From positions 1-51,707 of the forward strand of contig NZ_AUEG01000013.1 of the NCBI RefSeq assembly GCF_000425865.1: a stretch of DNA of 51,707 nt, given 5' to 3'. This document shows positions 17,812 to 25,694 of the stretch, one piece after another. This DNA comes from Lacticigenium naphthae DSM 19658. GTDB lineage: Bacteria > Bacillota > Bacilli > Lactobacillales > Carnobacteriaceae_A. Numbering within the stretch: the stretch's first letter is position 1; each line of letters begins with the position of its first letter. A program made the translations under genes and the position numbers. The notes under the pieces are model-generated. The model did not search any database. It was not told the origin of the DNA and saw only the letters and a program-made list of their open reading frames with translations.

Positions 17812-18330
17812 ATGGAGTATCGCCAACTATCAAAAAGAGATGAAAAAACTCTTAACATGAAAAATGAACCTTTTGATTTATTTGGGCGTTTAATAATAGA
17901 AAGGGAACAGAATCGGTGGATCCACAAAGAAGAATTATTTCAAAAAAAGGAAAGAATGACGTTTCCTGATGAAAAAATGAGTATCGAGGAGATAGAAAAA
18001 AAAGGATTTGCGATCGGAGCCTATCAGGAGGATGAAATTGTCGGTTTGGCTATCTTTCATGATGATTGGACCAAGTATGCTTATCTTCATGATTTAAAAG
18101 TGAAAGGATCTTATCGTCAGCAAGGCATAGCAGGTAACCTGATTGAAAAAGGATTATGGCAAGCAAAAAAACAAGGGTATGCTGGATTGTATACGATCGC
18201 CCAGGATAATAATTTAGGTGCATGCAGATTTTATTTAAAAGAAAATTTTGTAGTGGGTGGGTTGAACACACATGGATATAACCATACTGCCCAGGAAGGA
18301 AAAGCGGATATCTATTTTTACAAAGAGTAA
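17812..18330 (+). CDS. GNAT-family N-acetyltransferase
   Basis: The 172-residue protein ends in a GNAT domain: beta strand DEIVGLAIFHDD near residue 73, LHDLKVKGSYRQQGIAGNLIEKG (motif A, acetyl-CoA pyrophosphate loop RQQGIAG) near 95-117, and NNLGACRFYLKENF near 132-145. The first 60 residues are charged and lack a recognised domain. The substrate is unknown. The ribosome site is weak (GGGGAAT). A cre-like sequence lies just downstream of the stop and belongs to the next gene. Confidence 0.8.
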   Translation: MEYRQLSKRDEKTLNMKNEPFDLFGRLIIEREQNRWIHKEELFQKKERMTFPDEKMSIEEIEKKGFAIGAYQEDEIVGLAIFHDDWTKYAYLHDLKVKGSYRQQGIAGNLIEKGLWQAKKQGYAGLYTIAQDNNLGACRFYLKENFVVGGLNTHGYNHTAQEGKADIYFYKE

Positions 18331-18345
18331 ACTTTGCCACCAAAA

Positions 18346-18359
18346 GAGAAAGCGCTTAA
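18346..18359 (+). promoter_or_regulatory. cre-like sequence before the SDR gene
   Basis: AGAAAGCGCTTAAT holds the AAAGCGCTT core of CcpA sites with imperfect outer bases. It lies about 35 bases upstream of a TATACT -10 candidate (18390-18395) for the SDR gene. Confidence 0.35.
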
Positions 18360-18433
18360 TTAAGAGTTCTATTTTCGTGGATTGTTGTGTATACTTAGAG
18401 TCAGAACTGCAATGCTAGAGGAGGAAGAATCGT

Positions 18434-19228
18434 ATGAAGGTAAATGGAAAAGTTGTTGTTGTCACAGGTGCCGGTTCAGGCATGGGACGTGCGTTAACGT
18501 TAGATTTAGTGAAGCGTGGGGCAAGAGTAGCGGCCATAGATTTGAACGAAGAGACATTGGCTGAAACAAAAGAATTAGCCGGAGAATCAAAAGGTAAAAT
18601 CTCTACACATGTCATGAATATCACTGACCATGAGGCAATTAAAAGGTTGCCGGAAGAATTGAAAGAAATTCATGGACCGGTAGACGCTTTGATCAATAAC
18701 GCAGGAATCATTCAACCGTTTGTAGATGTGAATGATTTAGATTTTGAGAAAATCAGACAAGTCATGGATGTAAACTTTTATGGAACGTTATACTTTGTAA
18801 AAGCATTCTTACCTGGGTTTCTTGAACGGCCAGAAGCACATATTGTAAATGTGTCGAGCATGGGAGGATTCTTGCCTGTACCTGGACAATCGATTTACGG
18901 GGCCTCCAAAGCGGCAGTGAAATTGATGACGGAAGGTCTGCATTCTGAACTGAAAGACACTACTGTTCATGTGACAGTTGTTTTCCCAGGAGCTACGAAT
19001 ACGAATATTTCGGAAAACTCTCAAGCAGAGCGCGAAATGACACCGGAAGATTTAAAACGGATGGATGATATCACTTCTGCAGAAGAAGCTGCACATATTA
19101 TTTTAGAGGGCATGGAACACAATGATTACCGTATCCTAGTTGGGAAAGATACCCGTATGATGGATAAATTATATCGTTTAGCTCCTAAGAAAGCAGCAGA
19201 GATGATAGCTAAGAAGATGAAAAGATAA
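18434..19228 (+). CDS. short-chain dehydrogenase/reductase
   Basis: Classical SDR of 264 residues: cofactor loop TGAGSGMGRA at 12-21, NNAG near 90, catalytic Ser in VNVSSMGGF near 138-146, and the YGASK Tyr-Lys pair near 155-159. The acidic residue after the second strand (AIDLNEE) favours NAD(H). The family oxidises or reduces alcohols, sugars or steroids, and the substrate here is unknown. The ATG follows AGAGGAGGAAG. It is followed by a strong terminator and a copy of the dispersed repeat. Confidence 0.85.
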   Translation: MKVNGKVVVVTGAGSGMGRALTLDLVKRGARVAAIDLNEETLAETKELAGESKGKISTHVMNITDHEAIKRLPEELKEIHGPVDALINNAGIIQPFVDVNDLDFEKIRQVMDVNFYGTLYFVKAFLPGFLERPEAHIVNVSSMGGFLPVPGQSIYGASKAAVKLMTEGLHSELKDTTVHVTVVFPGATNTNISENSQAEREMTPEDLKRMDDITSAEEAAHIILEGMEHNDYRILVGKDTRMMDKLYRLAPKKAAEMIAKKMKR

Positions 19229-19240
19229 ATATAGATAAAA

Positions 19241-19272
19241 AAGAAGCTGAGACAACAGTCTCAGCTTCTTTT
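19241..19272 (+). terminator. terminator after the SDR gene
   Basis: A 13-base-pair stem (AAGAAGCTGAGAC with GTCTCAGCTTCTT), an AACA loop and four T. Confidence 0.9.
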
Positions 19273-19288
19273 CATTTCTCAAACTTTA

Positions 19289-19380
19289 CTTTCTAAAACG
19301 TGCTCCAAAAATCAGACCCGACATCTTCAGGATAAAGTATAGGAAGCTTTATTCGAGTCTGAACACTTTTTGTTCCACTC
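19289..19380 (+). repeat. dispersed intergenic repeat, copy 3 (short)
   Basis: Starts CTTTCTAAAACGTGCTCC like copy 1 and ends GAGTCTGAACACTTTTTGTTCCACTC. The interior is shorter and holds its own hairpin. Between two convergent transcription units, it can act as a terminator for the minus-strand TRAP operon. Confidence 0.75.
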
Positions 19381-19402
19381 TGTTTGTTTAAGTGCCTATT
19401 TT

Positions 19403-20707
19403 TTATAAAACACCAAACAATTGAGGCAACCAAGTAGTTAACATTGGGATATAAGTGACAAGAATCAATCCGGCCAGAATAGCTCCATAGTAACCGATCA
19501 TATACGGAAGGACTTTTGCTAAACTTGTTCGTCCAACTTTAATAGCTACGAATAATGTATTTCCTACCGGCGGTGTAATGTTACCAATACAGAGGTTATA
19601 CACGAGCATAATACCAAAATGAACAGGACTCATGCCAAATGCGACAGCAATAGGCAAAAAGATCGGTGTGAAAATTAGTATCGCAGGTGTAACATCCATG
19701 AACGTTCCTGCAAGTAGTAAAATCACATTAATGATCAGCATGATGGCAATAGGATTTTCGGTTACTCCAAGTAATGCCGCAGCAATTGCTTGGGGAATAC
19801 CTGTGAAAGCCATAACCCAACTTAAAATATTCGATACCCCAATAAGGAATACGATCATTCCACTTGTTTCAGCACTGTCGACCAGAATATGATATATATC
19901 TTTCAAGTCGATTGAACGATAAATAATCACAGAAAGAACTAAAGCATAGAGTACAGCGATGGCAGATCCTTCTGTTGCGGTAAATATCCCAGCAACGATC
20001 CCACCAATAACAATGACGATCAAAGATAAAGGAAGAATAGCCTCTATAGAAGTTTTTCCTAAACGTTTCCAATCAAATGGTCCCGTTTCTCCAGTATAGC
20101 CTTTTCTTTTTGCAAAGATAAACCCAACGATCATGGCTCCCAAAGTCCAAATCAATCCGGGTATGTATCCACCTAAAAACAAAGCTGCAATAGAAGTCCC
20201 ACCAGATACTAGCGAATAAGTGATCAAAGCATTACTTGGGGGGATAAGTAAACCACTTGGTGCAGATGCAGCGTTTGTGGCTGCGGCTAAGTTCATATCA
20301 TACCCAGCTTCTTCTTCTCCTTCGCGAACCATTCCACCAACAGCAGCAGCTGCTGCAGCTGCAGAACCAGAAATGGCACCGAAAAGAGCATTCGCTCCAA
20401 TGTTAGTTAAAAGCAGTGAACCAGGAACTTTGCCGACTAATGCTTGCACAAAATTTACCAGCCGTTTTGCGATCCCCCCTTGATTCATGATGTTTCCAGC
20501 GAGTATGAAAAAAGGGATAGCGACTAATGTAAAGGTACTTGTACCTGAAAATATTCTTTGCGCGGCAGTAACCATGGTGATGTCAGGAGCCATGGTGGGA
20601 GATATTGCACCGATCGCCGCTATTCCGATAGCAATTGCAATGGGTGCTCCTAAAGCAAGTAGTAACAATAAAACAACGAGCATTATAAGTAATGATTCAA
20701 TAGCCAT
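19403..20707 (-). CDS. TRAP transporter large permease (DctM type)
   Basis: The 434-residue integral membrane protein of the ion-transporter superfamily carries substrate and Na+ or H+ through the membrane. It has about 12 hydrophobic segments. Family markers are the N-terminal LGAPIAIAIG, the IPFFILAGNIMNQGG segment near residue 63, the small-residue run GSAAAAAAAVGG near 115, and PPSNALITYS near 157. The ATG follows AGGAGGAAATGG, 13 bases behind the small permease. It is the last gene of a dctPQM operon whose promoter carries the operator of the nearby IclR regulator, so uronates are the likely cargo. Confidence 0.9.
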   Translation of the reverse strand: MAIESLLIMLVVLLLLLALGAPIAIAIGIAAIGAISPTMAPDITMVTAAQRIFSGTSTFTLVAIPFFILAGNIMNQGGIAKRLVNFVQALVGKVPGSLLLTNIGANALFGAISGSAAAAAAAVGGMVREGEEEAGYDMNLAAATNAASAPSGLLIPPSNALITYSLVSGGTSIAALFLGGYIPGLIWTLGAMIVGFIFAKRKGYTGETGPFDWKRLGKTSIEAILPLSLIVIVIGGIVAGIFTATEGSAIAVLYALVLSVIIYRSIDLKDIYHILVDSAETSGMIVFLIGVSNILSWVMAFTGIPQAIAAALLGVTENPIAIMLIINVILLLAGTFMDVTPAILIFTPIFLPIAVAFGMSPVHFGIMLVYNLCIGNITPPVGNTLFVAIKVGRTSLAKVLPYMIGYYGAILAGLILVTYIPMLTTWLPQLFGVL

Positions 20708-20719
20708 TCCATTTCCTCC

Positions 20720-21238
20720 TTAAGCATGTGTATCTTCTATAGTAATTTCTCCGTTAGCATTTCTGTTGATCGTATTTCCTTTAAATAAATCATAGATATT
20801 TAACACGCTATAGATAGCAATGAAAACCCCACTGATAGGAATGGCAGCATAGAAGTATCCCATTTTAATAGGCAATGAAGAAGACATTTGTCCCATTGTG
20901 AGGGAGGTTATACTTAGACCACCATAAACTAATACAAAAATGGCAAAAAGGAAAATAATACTTTCATTGATAATAGCCAAAATGCGTTGGGTTTTAGGTG
21001 AAACTTTGTCTGTGATGATGGGTATATTCATATGTTCTCTTTTGCCAAAAACATATGCAGCTCCAAGTAAAGTTACCCAGGCAAATAAATAAGAAGCCAA
21101 TTCTTCAGACCATGTGCTCGGATCACTTAGTAAGTATCTTGTTGAAACTTGCCAAATAGTTAAGAGACTAAGGATAGCGAATACCAAGGCATTGATCACA
21201 CGCATGATTTTGTCTAAATAAGTTCGGATTTGTTTCAT
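20720..21238 (-). CDS. TRAP transporter small permease (DctQ type)
   Basis: The 172-residue protein has four transmembrane segments (near residues 12-30, 48-66, 88-107 and 130-150) and the family motif WSEELASYLFAWVTLLGA near 41-58. DctQ pairs with DctM to form the TRAP membrane complex. Its start overlaps the end of the binding-protein gene by four bases, which indicates translational coupling. Confidence 0.88.
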   Translation of the reverse strand: MKQIRTYLDKIMRVINALVFAILSLLTIWQVSTRYLLSDPSTWSEELASYLFAWVTLLGAAYVFGKREHMNIPIITDKVSPKTQRILAIINESIIFLFAIFVLVYGGLSITSLTMGQMSSSLPIKMGYFYAAIPISGVFIAIYSVLNIYDLFKGNTINRNANGEITIEDTHA

Positions 21239-22290
21239 TCTTCAGATCCTCCTTCTGCTTGATTCCTGATTTCCTCAGATTTTTCTTGTATTTGATTGTA
21301 TACAGTTTTTAAAGAAGGATTGTTTGCAAGTGTTTCATCATGTAAAGGGAGAACTGCTTCACGAAAAGCTGCAATTTCCGGATAATTAAATGCCACATTC
21401 ATTTCATTTTGAGCGTATTCTTTTGCTTCTTCCACTTTTTCTTTCCATGCTTGATGTTGAGTGGTTTGCATCAATTCAAATCCTTGTTCGAATACTTCTC
21501 TATCCCCTGTACTAAGCTCATCTATAAAGGCTGTGTTGACAATTACTTCATCAGGGATCATTTGATGTTGAGTGTAAGAATAATAGCTGACTACGTCACC
21601 GTGTCCATTTTCCGTTAAAGCCAACTCATTGTTTTCAGCTCCATCAATGACACCACTTTGAATGGCAGTGTAGACATCTCCAAATCCCATTGGAGTAGCA
21701 GAACCACCTAGTAATTCCATCATGCGAACGTTTGTTGGTGATTGCTGTACCCGTATTTTAAGACCGGCTAAGTCTGCTGGTTCTTCTATTTCTTTATCGG
21801 TTACATAAAAGTTGCGGATACCCGCGTCTAGCCAAGCGACTGTAACAAATCCGGATTCTTCTGTACCAGTAAAAATAGGATCTACGATTTCTGGATCGTT
21901 CATAACAGCGCGGTAAGCTTCCTGACTTTCAAATAAGTAAGGTAAGTTAAATATTTCAAACTTATCATTAAATGTTTCCAAAATAGAATTACTGGCAACT
22001 GTGATCTCCACAGCACCGGTTTGTGTCAATTGCACCATATTTGTTTGCGTTCCTAAAAGCTCACTAGGATAAAGTTGGATATCATACTTATCACCAAGTT
22101 GACTTTCAACGTGTTCTTCAAACGCTTTCATTCCAATGTGAGTAGGATGATTTTGAGATTGATTGTGCCCGACGCGTATGATTTCTTTCTCTTGAGAAGA
22201 GACGGTGTCCGAAGTACACCCGGCTACAAAAATCAAAGGCAATGAATAAATCAATACTTTAGGAAGACGGTTCCATTTTTTTGTATGCAT
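21235..22290 (-). CDS. TRAP transporter substrate-binding lipoprotein (DctP type)
   Basis: The 351-residue DctP/SiaP-like protein is tethered outside the membrane. The N terminus is a lipoprotein signal ending in the lipobox V-A-G-C at about residues 22-25. The binding-protein core follows, with GHNQSQNHPTHIGMKAF near residue 42 and the conserved substrate-arginine region LKIRVQQSPTNVRMMELLGG near 160-180, which holds the carboxylate-binding Arg. The ATG follows AAAGGAAC. First gene of its operon. By context (kdgA, uxaC, uxuA, uxuB) it binds a hexuronate such as glucuronate. Confidence 0.9.
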   Translation of the reverse strand: MHTKKWNRLPKVLIYSLPLIFVAGCTSDTVSSQEKEIIRVGHNQSQNHPTHIGMKAFEEHVESQLGDKYDIQLYPSELLGTQTNMVQLTQTGAVEITVASNSILETFNDKFEIFNLPYLFESQEAYRAVMNDPEIVDPIFTGTEESGFVTVAWLDAGIRNFYVTDKEIEEPADLAGLKIRVQQSPTNVRMMELLGGSATPMGFGDVYTAIQSGVIDGAENNELALTENGHGDVVSYYSYTQHQMIPDEVIVNTAFIDELSTGDREVFEQGFELMQTTQHQAWKEKVEEAKEYAQNEMNVAFNYPEIAAFREAVLPLHDETLANNPSLKTVYNQIQEKSEEIRNQAEGGSEE

Positions 22291-22397
22291 ATAAATGTTC
22301 CTTTCTTTGTTCAGTCGTTTTTTATTATTAAGTAACAGATTTTATATAGACGAAAGACGAGGGCCTCCTTTATTAAAATTCATAATTATGTTTTACT

Positions 22398-22415
22398 ATG
22401 TGAAACTTGATTTCA
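22398..22415 (-). promoter_or_regulatory. operator of the IclR regulator at the TRAP promoter
   Basis: On the plus strand, ATGTGAAACTTGATTTCA contains an inverted repeat TGAAA/TTTCA and the GTGAAAC core found also at 23331-23346 and 23476-23490. It covers the expected transcription start and resembles the KdgR box of enterobacteria (TGAAAC..TTTCA). Confidence 0.55.
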
Positions 22416-22421
22416 TAATGT

Positions 22422-22450
22422 AGTTTAACGTTAAAAAAAATCGTTGTCAA
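22422..22450 (-). promoter_or_regulatory. promoter of the TRAP operon
   Basis: On the minus strand: TTGACA (22445-22450), 17 bases, TAAACT (22422-22427). Both boxes and the spacing are identical to the kdgA promoter. Confidence 0.75.
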
Positions 22451-22468
22451 TAGTTTTTAATAAAACAA

Positions 22469-22508
22469 AAAAACAGACACAATCATCTAGATGATTGTGT
22501 CTGTTTTT
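22469..22508 (-). terminator. terminator of the IclR-family gene
   Basis: A perfect 40-base palindrome centred on CTAG at 22487-22490. Read on the minus strand it ends in a T-rich tail just behind the regulator gene. Confidence 0.85.
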
Positions 22509-22537
22509 GGAAATCCATTGATAGCTGGTTATTATTT

Positions 22538-23305
22538 TTAGAAGAAAGAGCCTAATAAACGAGAAGTTTGATGAGCAGTATCAAGTGTTTTCTGAATATA
22601 TTTTTCTTCGTCCTTGAACTCTTCGATGGGTATAGAAACGCTCATGGCTCCGGCGGCTACTTGATTATAGCTAGAGAAAGCTGCCCCCACACAAACAACA
22701 CCATACTCATGTTCTTGATTATCCATAGCATACCCTTTTCGACGGATCTCTTCTATCTCTTTAAGAAAATCATCTAAGTTGGTCAATGTGTTACGCGTAA
22801 ATTGCTGTATTTCATTACGATTCCAAAAATCAGTTATCTCAGCATTGGTGTGTGTAGCCAAAATAGCTTTCCCAACAGCAGTACAATACATAGGAGCTCT
22901 TTTTCCGATTTTTGATTTCATTCGATTCTCGTATTTTTCAACCTGGTATTTATCGATATATAAGACTGAATCGTTGTCATCAATAACCAGGTGAACTGTT
23001 TGTCCCAAATCCAACGCAAGTTGTTGGATCATACTCTTTGCAACGTTTAAGAAATCGATATTTTGGATTTTGGAATTCCCTAGCTCAAATAACTTTAGAG
23101 AAATAGCATAATGTTTTGTACTTGGATTTTGTTCTATATAGCCATTAACTAAAAGTGTATTGACCAATCTATGCGCAGTTGCTTTATGGAGGCCAGTTTC
23201 TTCACTCAAAGTTACGAGACTCATTGAATCCTGTTTAGAGAGAGCCTCTAATATTTTTAAAGCACGATCAACTGATTGAACAGTTGAAGAAGTTTCAGAG
23301 GTCAT
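22538..23305 (-). CDS. IclR-family regulator of the hexuronate genes (KdgR-like)
   Basis: The 255-residue IclR-type repressor has an N-terminal winged helix (about residues 10-70: VDRALKILEALSKQDSM, then LSEETGLHKATAHRLVNTL) and a C-terminal effector domain (about 85-250, with PMYCTAVGKAILA near 133-145). KDG or KDPG is the usual inducer of KdgR-type members, inferred here. The ATG follows AAAGGATG. It lies between the TRAP operon and kdgA, divergent from kdgA. A GTGAAAC-containing site lies just below its own -10 box, suggesting autoregulation. Confidence 0.88.
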   Translation of the reverse strand: MTSETSSTVQSVDRALKILEALSKQDSMSLVTLSEETGLHKATAHRLVNTLLVNGYIEQNPSTKHYAISLKLFELGNSKIQNIDFLNVAKSMIQQLALDLGQTVHLVIDDNDSVLYIDKYQVEKYENRMKSKIGKRAPMYCTAVGKAILATHTNAEITDFWNRNEIQQFTRNTLTNLDDFLKEIEEIRRKGYAMDNQEHEYGVVCVGAAFSSYNQVAAGAMSVSIPIEEFKDEEKYIQKTLDTAHQTSRLLGSFF

Positions 23306-23330
23306 TTGGAATCATCCTTTTGTGTTAGTT

Positions 23331-23346
23331 TGTTTCACGATGTGAT
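23331..23346 (-). promoter_or_regulatory. operator at the IclR-family gene
   Basis: TTTCAC-GAT-GTGATA, an inverted repeat with one mismatch, includes GTTTCAC, the complement of the shared GTGAAAC core. It sits directly downstream of the -10 box. Confidence 0.45.
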
Positions 23347-23353
23347 ATGCACT

Positions 23354-23382
23354 AGTATACTAAATAAAATTAAATAACTCAA
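23354..23382 (-). promoter_or_regulatory. promoter of the IclR-family gene
   Basis: On the minus strand: TTGAGT (23377-23382), 17 bases, TATACT (23354-23359). Confidence 0.65.
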
Positions 23383-23415
23383 TACGATTGGTGAAAAAAA
23401 AACTCTTTTAAAAAG

Positions 23416-23444
23416 TTGACAAAGCGTTTTCAAAAGGGTAAACT
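23416..23444 (+). promoter_or_regulatory. promoter of the kdgA-uxaC-uxuA-uxuB-fbp-kdgK operon
   Basis: TTGACA (23416-23421), 17 bases, TAAACT (23439-23444), the same boxes and spacing as the TRAP promoter. A leader of about 130 bases follows, carrying operator-like repeats. Confidence 0.8.
23419..23432 (+). promoter_or_regulatory. cre site inside the kdgA promoter
   Basis: ACAAAGCGTTTTCA matches the CcpA consensus in all but the first two bases and covers the -35 box and spacer, so CcpA binding would exclude RNA polymerase. Confidence 0.65.
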
Positions 23445-23452
23445 TTAGCCGT

Positions 23453-23490
23453 ATTGCAAAATGATACATAGTATCGCAATGTGAAACTTT
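23453..23490 (+). promoter_or_regulatory. operator region downstream of the kdgA promoter
   Basis: Two related blocks in tandem, ATTGCAAAATGATAC and ATCGCAATGTGAAAC, plus a GATAC-ATA-GTATC dyad centred at 23469. The second block carries the GTGAAAC core shared with the TRAP and regulator promoters. The position after the -10 suits a repressor. Confidence 0.5.
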
Positions 23491-23583
23491 AATACAGGAA
23501 AAACTTATTATTCTAAAAAAATAGTTCGTTGAAGTTTTTTACGGAATAAAATAGAAATGAATTCCAATAATGAGAGGAGTTTT

Positions 23584-24225
23584 ATGATGAAAAAACACAC
23601 AATTTTATCTGCATTAAAAGAAAATTTCTTGTTTGCGGTAATTAGAGGGACAAGTGCGGAAGAAGCTACGGAGATTTCTAAAGCAGTTTATGCGGGGGGA
23701 ATAAAGAACATAGAGGTAACTTTTACAACTCCGAATGCGGATAGTACGATCAGACAATTAGCTGAGGAATATAAAGAGACAGATATGATAGTTGGGGCCG
23801 GTACTGTAATGGATGCATTTACCGCTCGGATGGCTATTATAGCTGGAGCAGAGTTTATTGTGAGTCCAAACTTTCTACCTGAAATTGCAACGATCTGTAA
23901 TCGGTATGCGATCCCTTATTTACCGGGTTGTGGAACAGTTACTGAAATTGTCAGTGCAATGTCTAGCGGTGTAGATGTCGTAAAAGTATTCCCTGGAGGA
24001 GTATTGGGGCCGAAATTTATTAGCAATGTTCACGGTCCTATTCCGTTTGCTGAAATGATGCCATCCGGTGGAGTGAGTATAGATAATATGGATCAATGGA
24101 TCGCTAGTGGAGCATGGGCTGTTGGTATAGGTAGCGCATTGACAAAAGAGTTGGATTCAAAAGGATATGAAAGTGTAACGGAAACTGCTCAAACATTCGT
24201 TGAAAAATACAAAACATTGATTTGA
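23584..24225 (+). CDS. kdgA: 2-dehydro-3-deoxyphosphogluconate (KDPG) aldolase
   Basis: Splits KDPG into pyruvate and glyceraldehyde-3-phosphate, the last step of the uronate branch. It is a class I TIM-barrel aldolase of about 213 residues: the Glu of NIEVTFTTP, GAGTVMDA near residue 70, PGCGT near 118, the Schiff-base lysine in DVVKVFPGG near 135-143, and PSGGV phosphate loop near 160. ATG 23584 and ATG 23587 both suit GAGGAG at 23574-23579. An upstream in-frame ATG at 23557 lies before the ribosome site. First gene of a six-gene operon. Confidence 0.92.
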   Translation: MMKKHTILSALKENFLFAVIRGTSAEEATEISKAVYAGGIKNIEVTFTTPNADSTIRQLAEEYKETDMIVGAGTVMDAFTARMAIIAGAEFIVSPNFLPEIATICNRYAIPYLPGCGTVTEIVSAMSSGVDVVKVFPGGVLGPKFISNVHGPIPFAEMMPSGGVSIDNMDQWIASGAWAVGIGSALTKELDSKGYESVTETAQTFVEKYKTLI

Positions 24226-24256
24226 TATTTTTTTAAAGAAACAAGGAGGAGAAAAC

Positions 24257-25663
24257 ATGACTTTTATTCATGAAGATTTTATGTTGCAAAATGAAAAGGC
24301 TAAAAAGCTGTATCATGAAGTTGCAAAAAATTTACCTATTTTTGATTACCATTGTCATCTTGATCCGAAACAAATTGCAGAAGATCATCGATTTGAGAAT
24401 ATCACTGAATTATGGTTGTCTGGAGATCATTACAAATGGCGGGCAATGAGAGCGAATGGGATTCCAGAAAATAAAATCACGGGGAATGCTAGTGCAGAAG
24501 AAAAATTTGAAGCATGGGCTCAAACAGCAGAAGTATCTATAGGCAATCCATTATTTCATTGGACTCAATTGGAGCTCAAGAAATACTTTGGTATCGAGGA
24601 ACTCTTAACAGGTGAAAACTGGAAAGAAATCTATGATAAAGCCAATGGTATCATTAGAGAGAAAGAATTGACTGCTCAAAAATTGATCAAGGAATCAAAT
24701 GTGGAATTTGTAGGAACAACAGACAATCCAACAGATTCACTTGAATTCCATAAACAGATCGAAGAGCTGGATGACTTCGCTGTAACAGTTGCGCCTTCTT
24801 TCAGACCCGATGAAGCACTAGCTATTGGTGAAGATAAATTCACTACGTTTTTAGAGAAATTATATAAAGTGTCAGGGAATTCAGTCAGTACTTATCAAGA
24901 AATGATGAAAGAAATGATCAAACGAATCGATCTGTTTGATGAAAGAGGAACCAGAGCAGCTGATCATGGGATCGGTCACCTGCAATTTGCAGAGAGTACT
25001 ATCGAAGAAATCGATATTATTTTCTTGAAAGCTTTAGCAAAACTGTCGCTGACTCAAGAAGAAGTTGCGAAATACCAAACGAGAATGTTAGTGGATCTAG
25101 CTGCTTTATATGCTGAACGTAATTGGGTAATGCAAATACATTTTGGAGCCATCAGAAATAATAATTCTCGGATGTTCGAACAGATTGGACCAGATGCAGG
25201 ATTTGATTCAATCAATGATCAAGGCAATGTAGCTTATGCATTGAATAAGCTGCTCAATAGAATACACACCAATGGTACGTTACCTAAAACAATTATTTAC
25301 AATTTGAATCCTGAATACAACCATAGTGTTGCCAGTACTGTAGCAAATTTCCAGGGCAATACAGAAGGCATCAAAGGGAAAGTGCAGTTTGGCGCCGGTT
25401 GGTGGTTTAACGACACAGAACAAGGGATGTTACGCCAAATAGAAACATTGGCAGATCACGGGTTACTTATGCATTTTGTAGGGATGTTGACCGATTCTAG
25501 AAGTTTCATTTCCTATACAAGACATGATTACTTCCGCCGTATTTTCTGTAACTATGTAGGTGAGCAAGTAGAGTTAGGGAAATTCCCTGATAATGAAAAA
25601 CTCCTCACGCAGTTAATAGAAAATGTGTGTTACAAAAATGCAATTCACTATTTCAAAAAATAA
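24257..25663 (+). CDS. uxaC: glucuronate isomerase (uronate isomerase)
   Basis: Isomerises D-glucuronate to D-fructuronate (and galacturonate to tagaturonate). It is an amidohydrolase-superfamily enzyme of 468 residues, the usual length. The metal-site HCHLDPK is in FDYHCHLDPKQIAEDH near residues 33-47. Also visible are FVGTTDNPTDSLEFH near 150-164, RPDEA near 180, MQIHFGAIRNNN near 290 and GRVQFG-like KVQFGAGWWFNDTEQGM near 375. The ATG follows AAGGAGGAG. The start is 31 bases after kdgA. Confidence 0.95.
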   Translation: MTFIHEDFMLQNEKAKKLYHEVAKNLPIFDYHCHLDPKQIAEDHRFENITELWLSGDHYKWRAMRANGIPENKITGNASAEEKFEAWAQTAEVSIGNPLFHWTQLELKKYFGIEELLTGENWKEIYDKANGIIREKELTAQKLIKESNVEFVGTTDNPTDSLEFHKQIEELDDFAVTVAPSFRPDEALAIGEDKFTTFLEKLYKVSGNSVSTYQEMMKEMIKRIDLFDERGTRAADHGIGHLQFAESTIEEIDIIFLKALAKLSLTQEEVAKYQTRMLVDLAALYAERNWVMQIHFGAIRNNNSRMFEQIGPDAGFDSINDQGNVAYALNKLLNRIHTNGTLPKTIIYNLNPEYNHSVASTVANFQGNTEGIKGKVQFGAGWWFNDTEQGMLRQIETLADHGLLMHFVGMLTDSRSFISYTRHDYFRRIFCNYVGEQVELGKFPDNEKLLTQLIENVCYKNAIHYFKK

Positions 25664-25694
25664 AAAACAAGAAACCAAGAGGAGGAATTTAACC

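Noticed and set aside
22469-22508. Perfect 40-base palindrome as an operator
   Set aside because: It ends in a T-rich tail directly behind the IclR gene and fits an intrinsic terminator.
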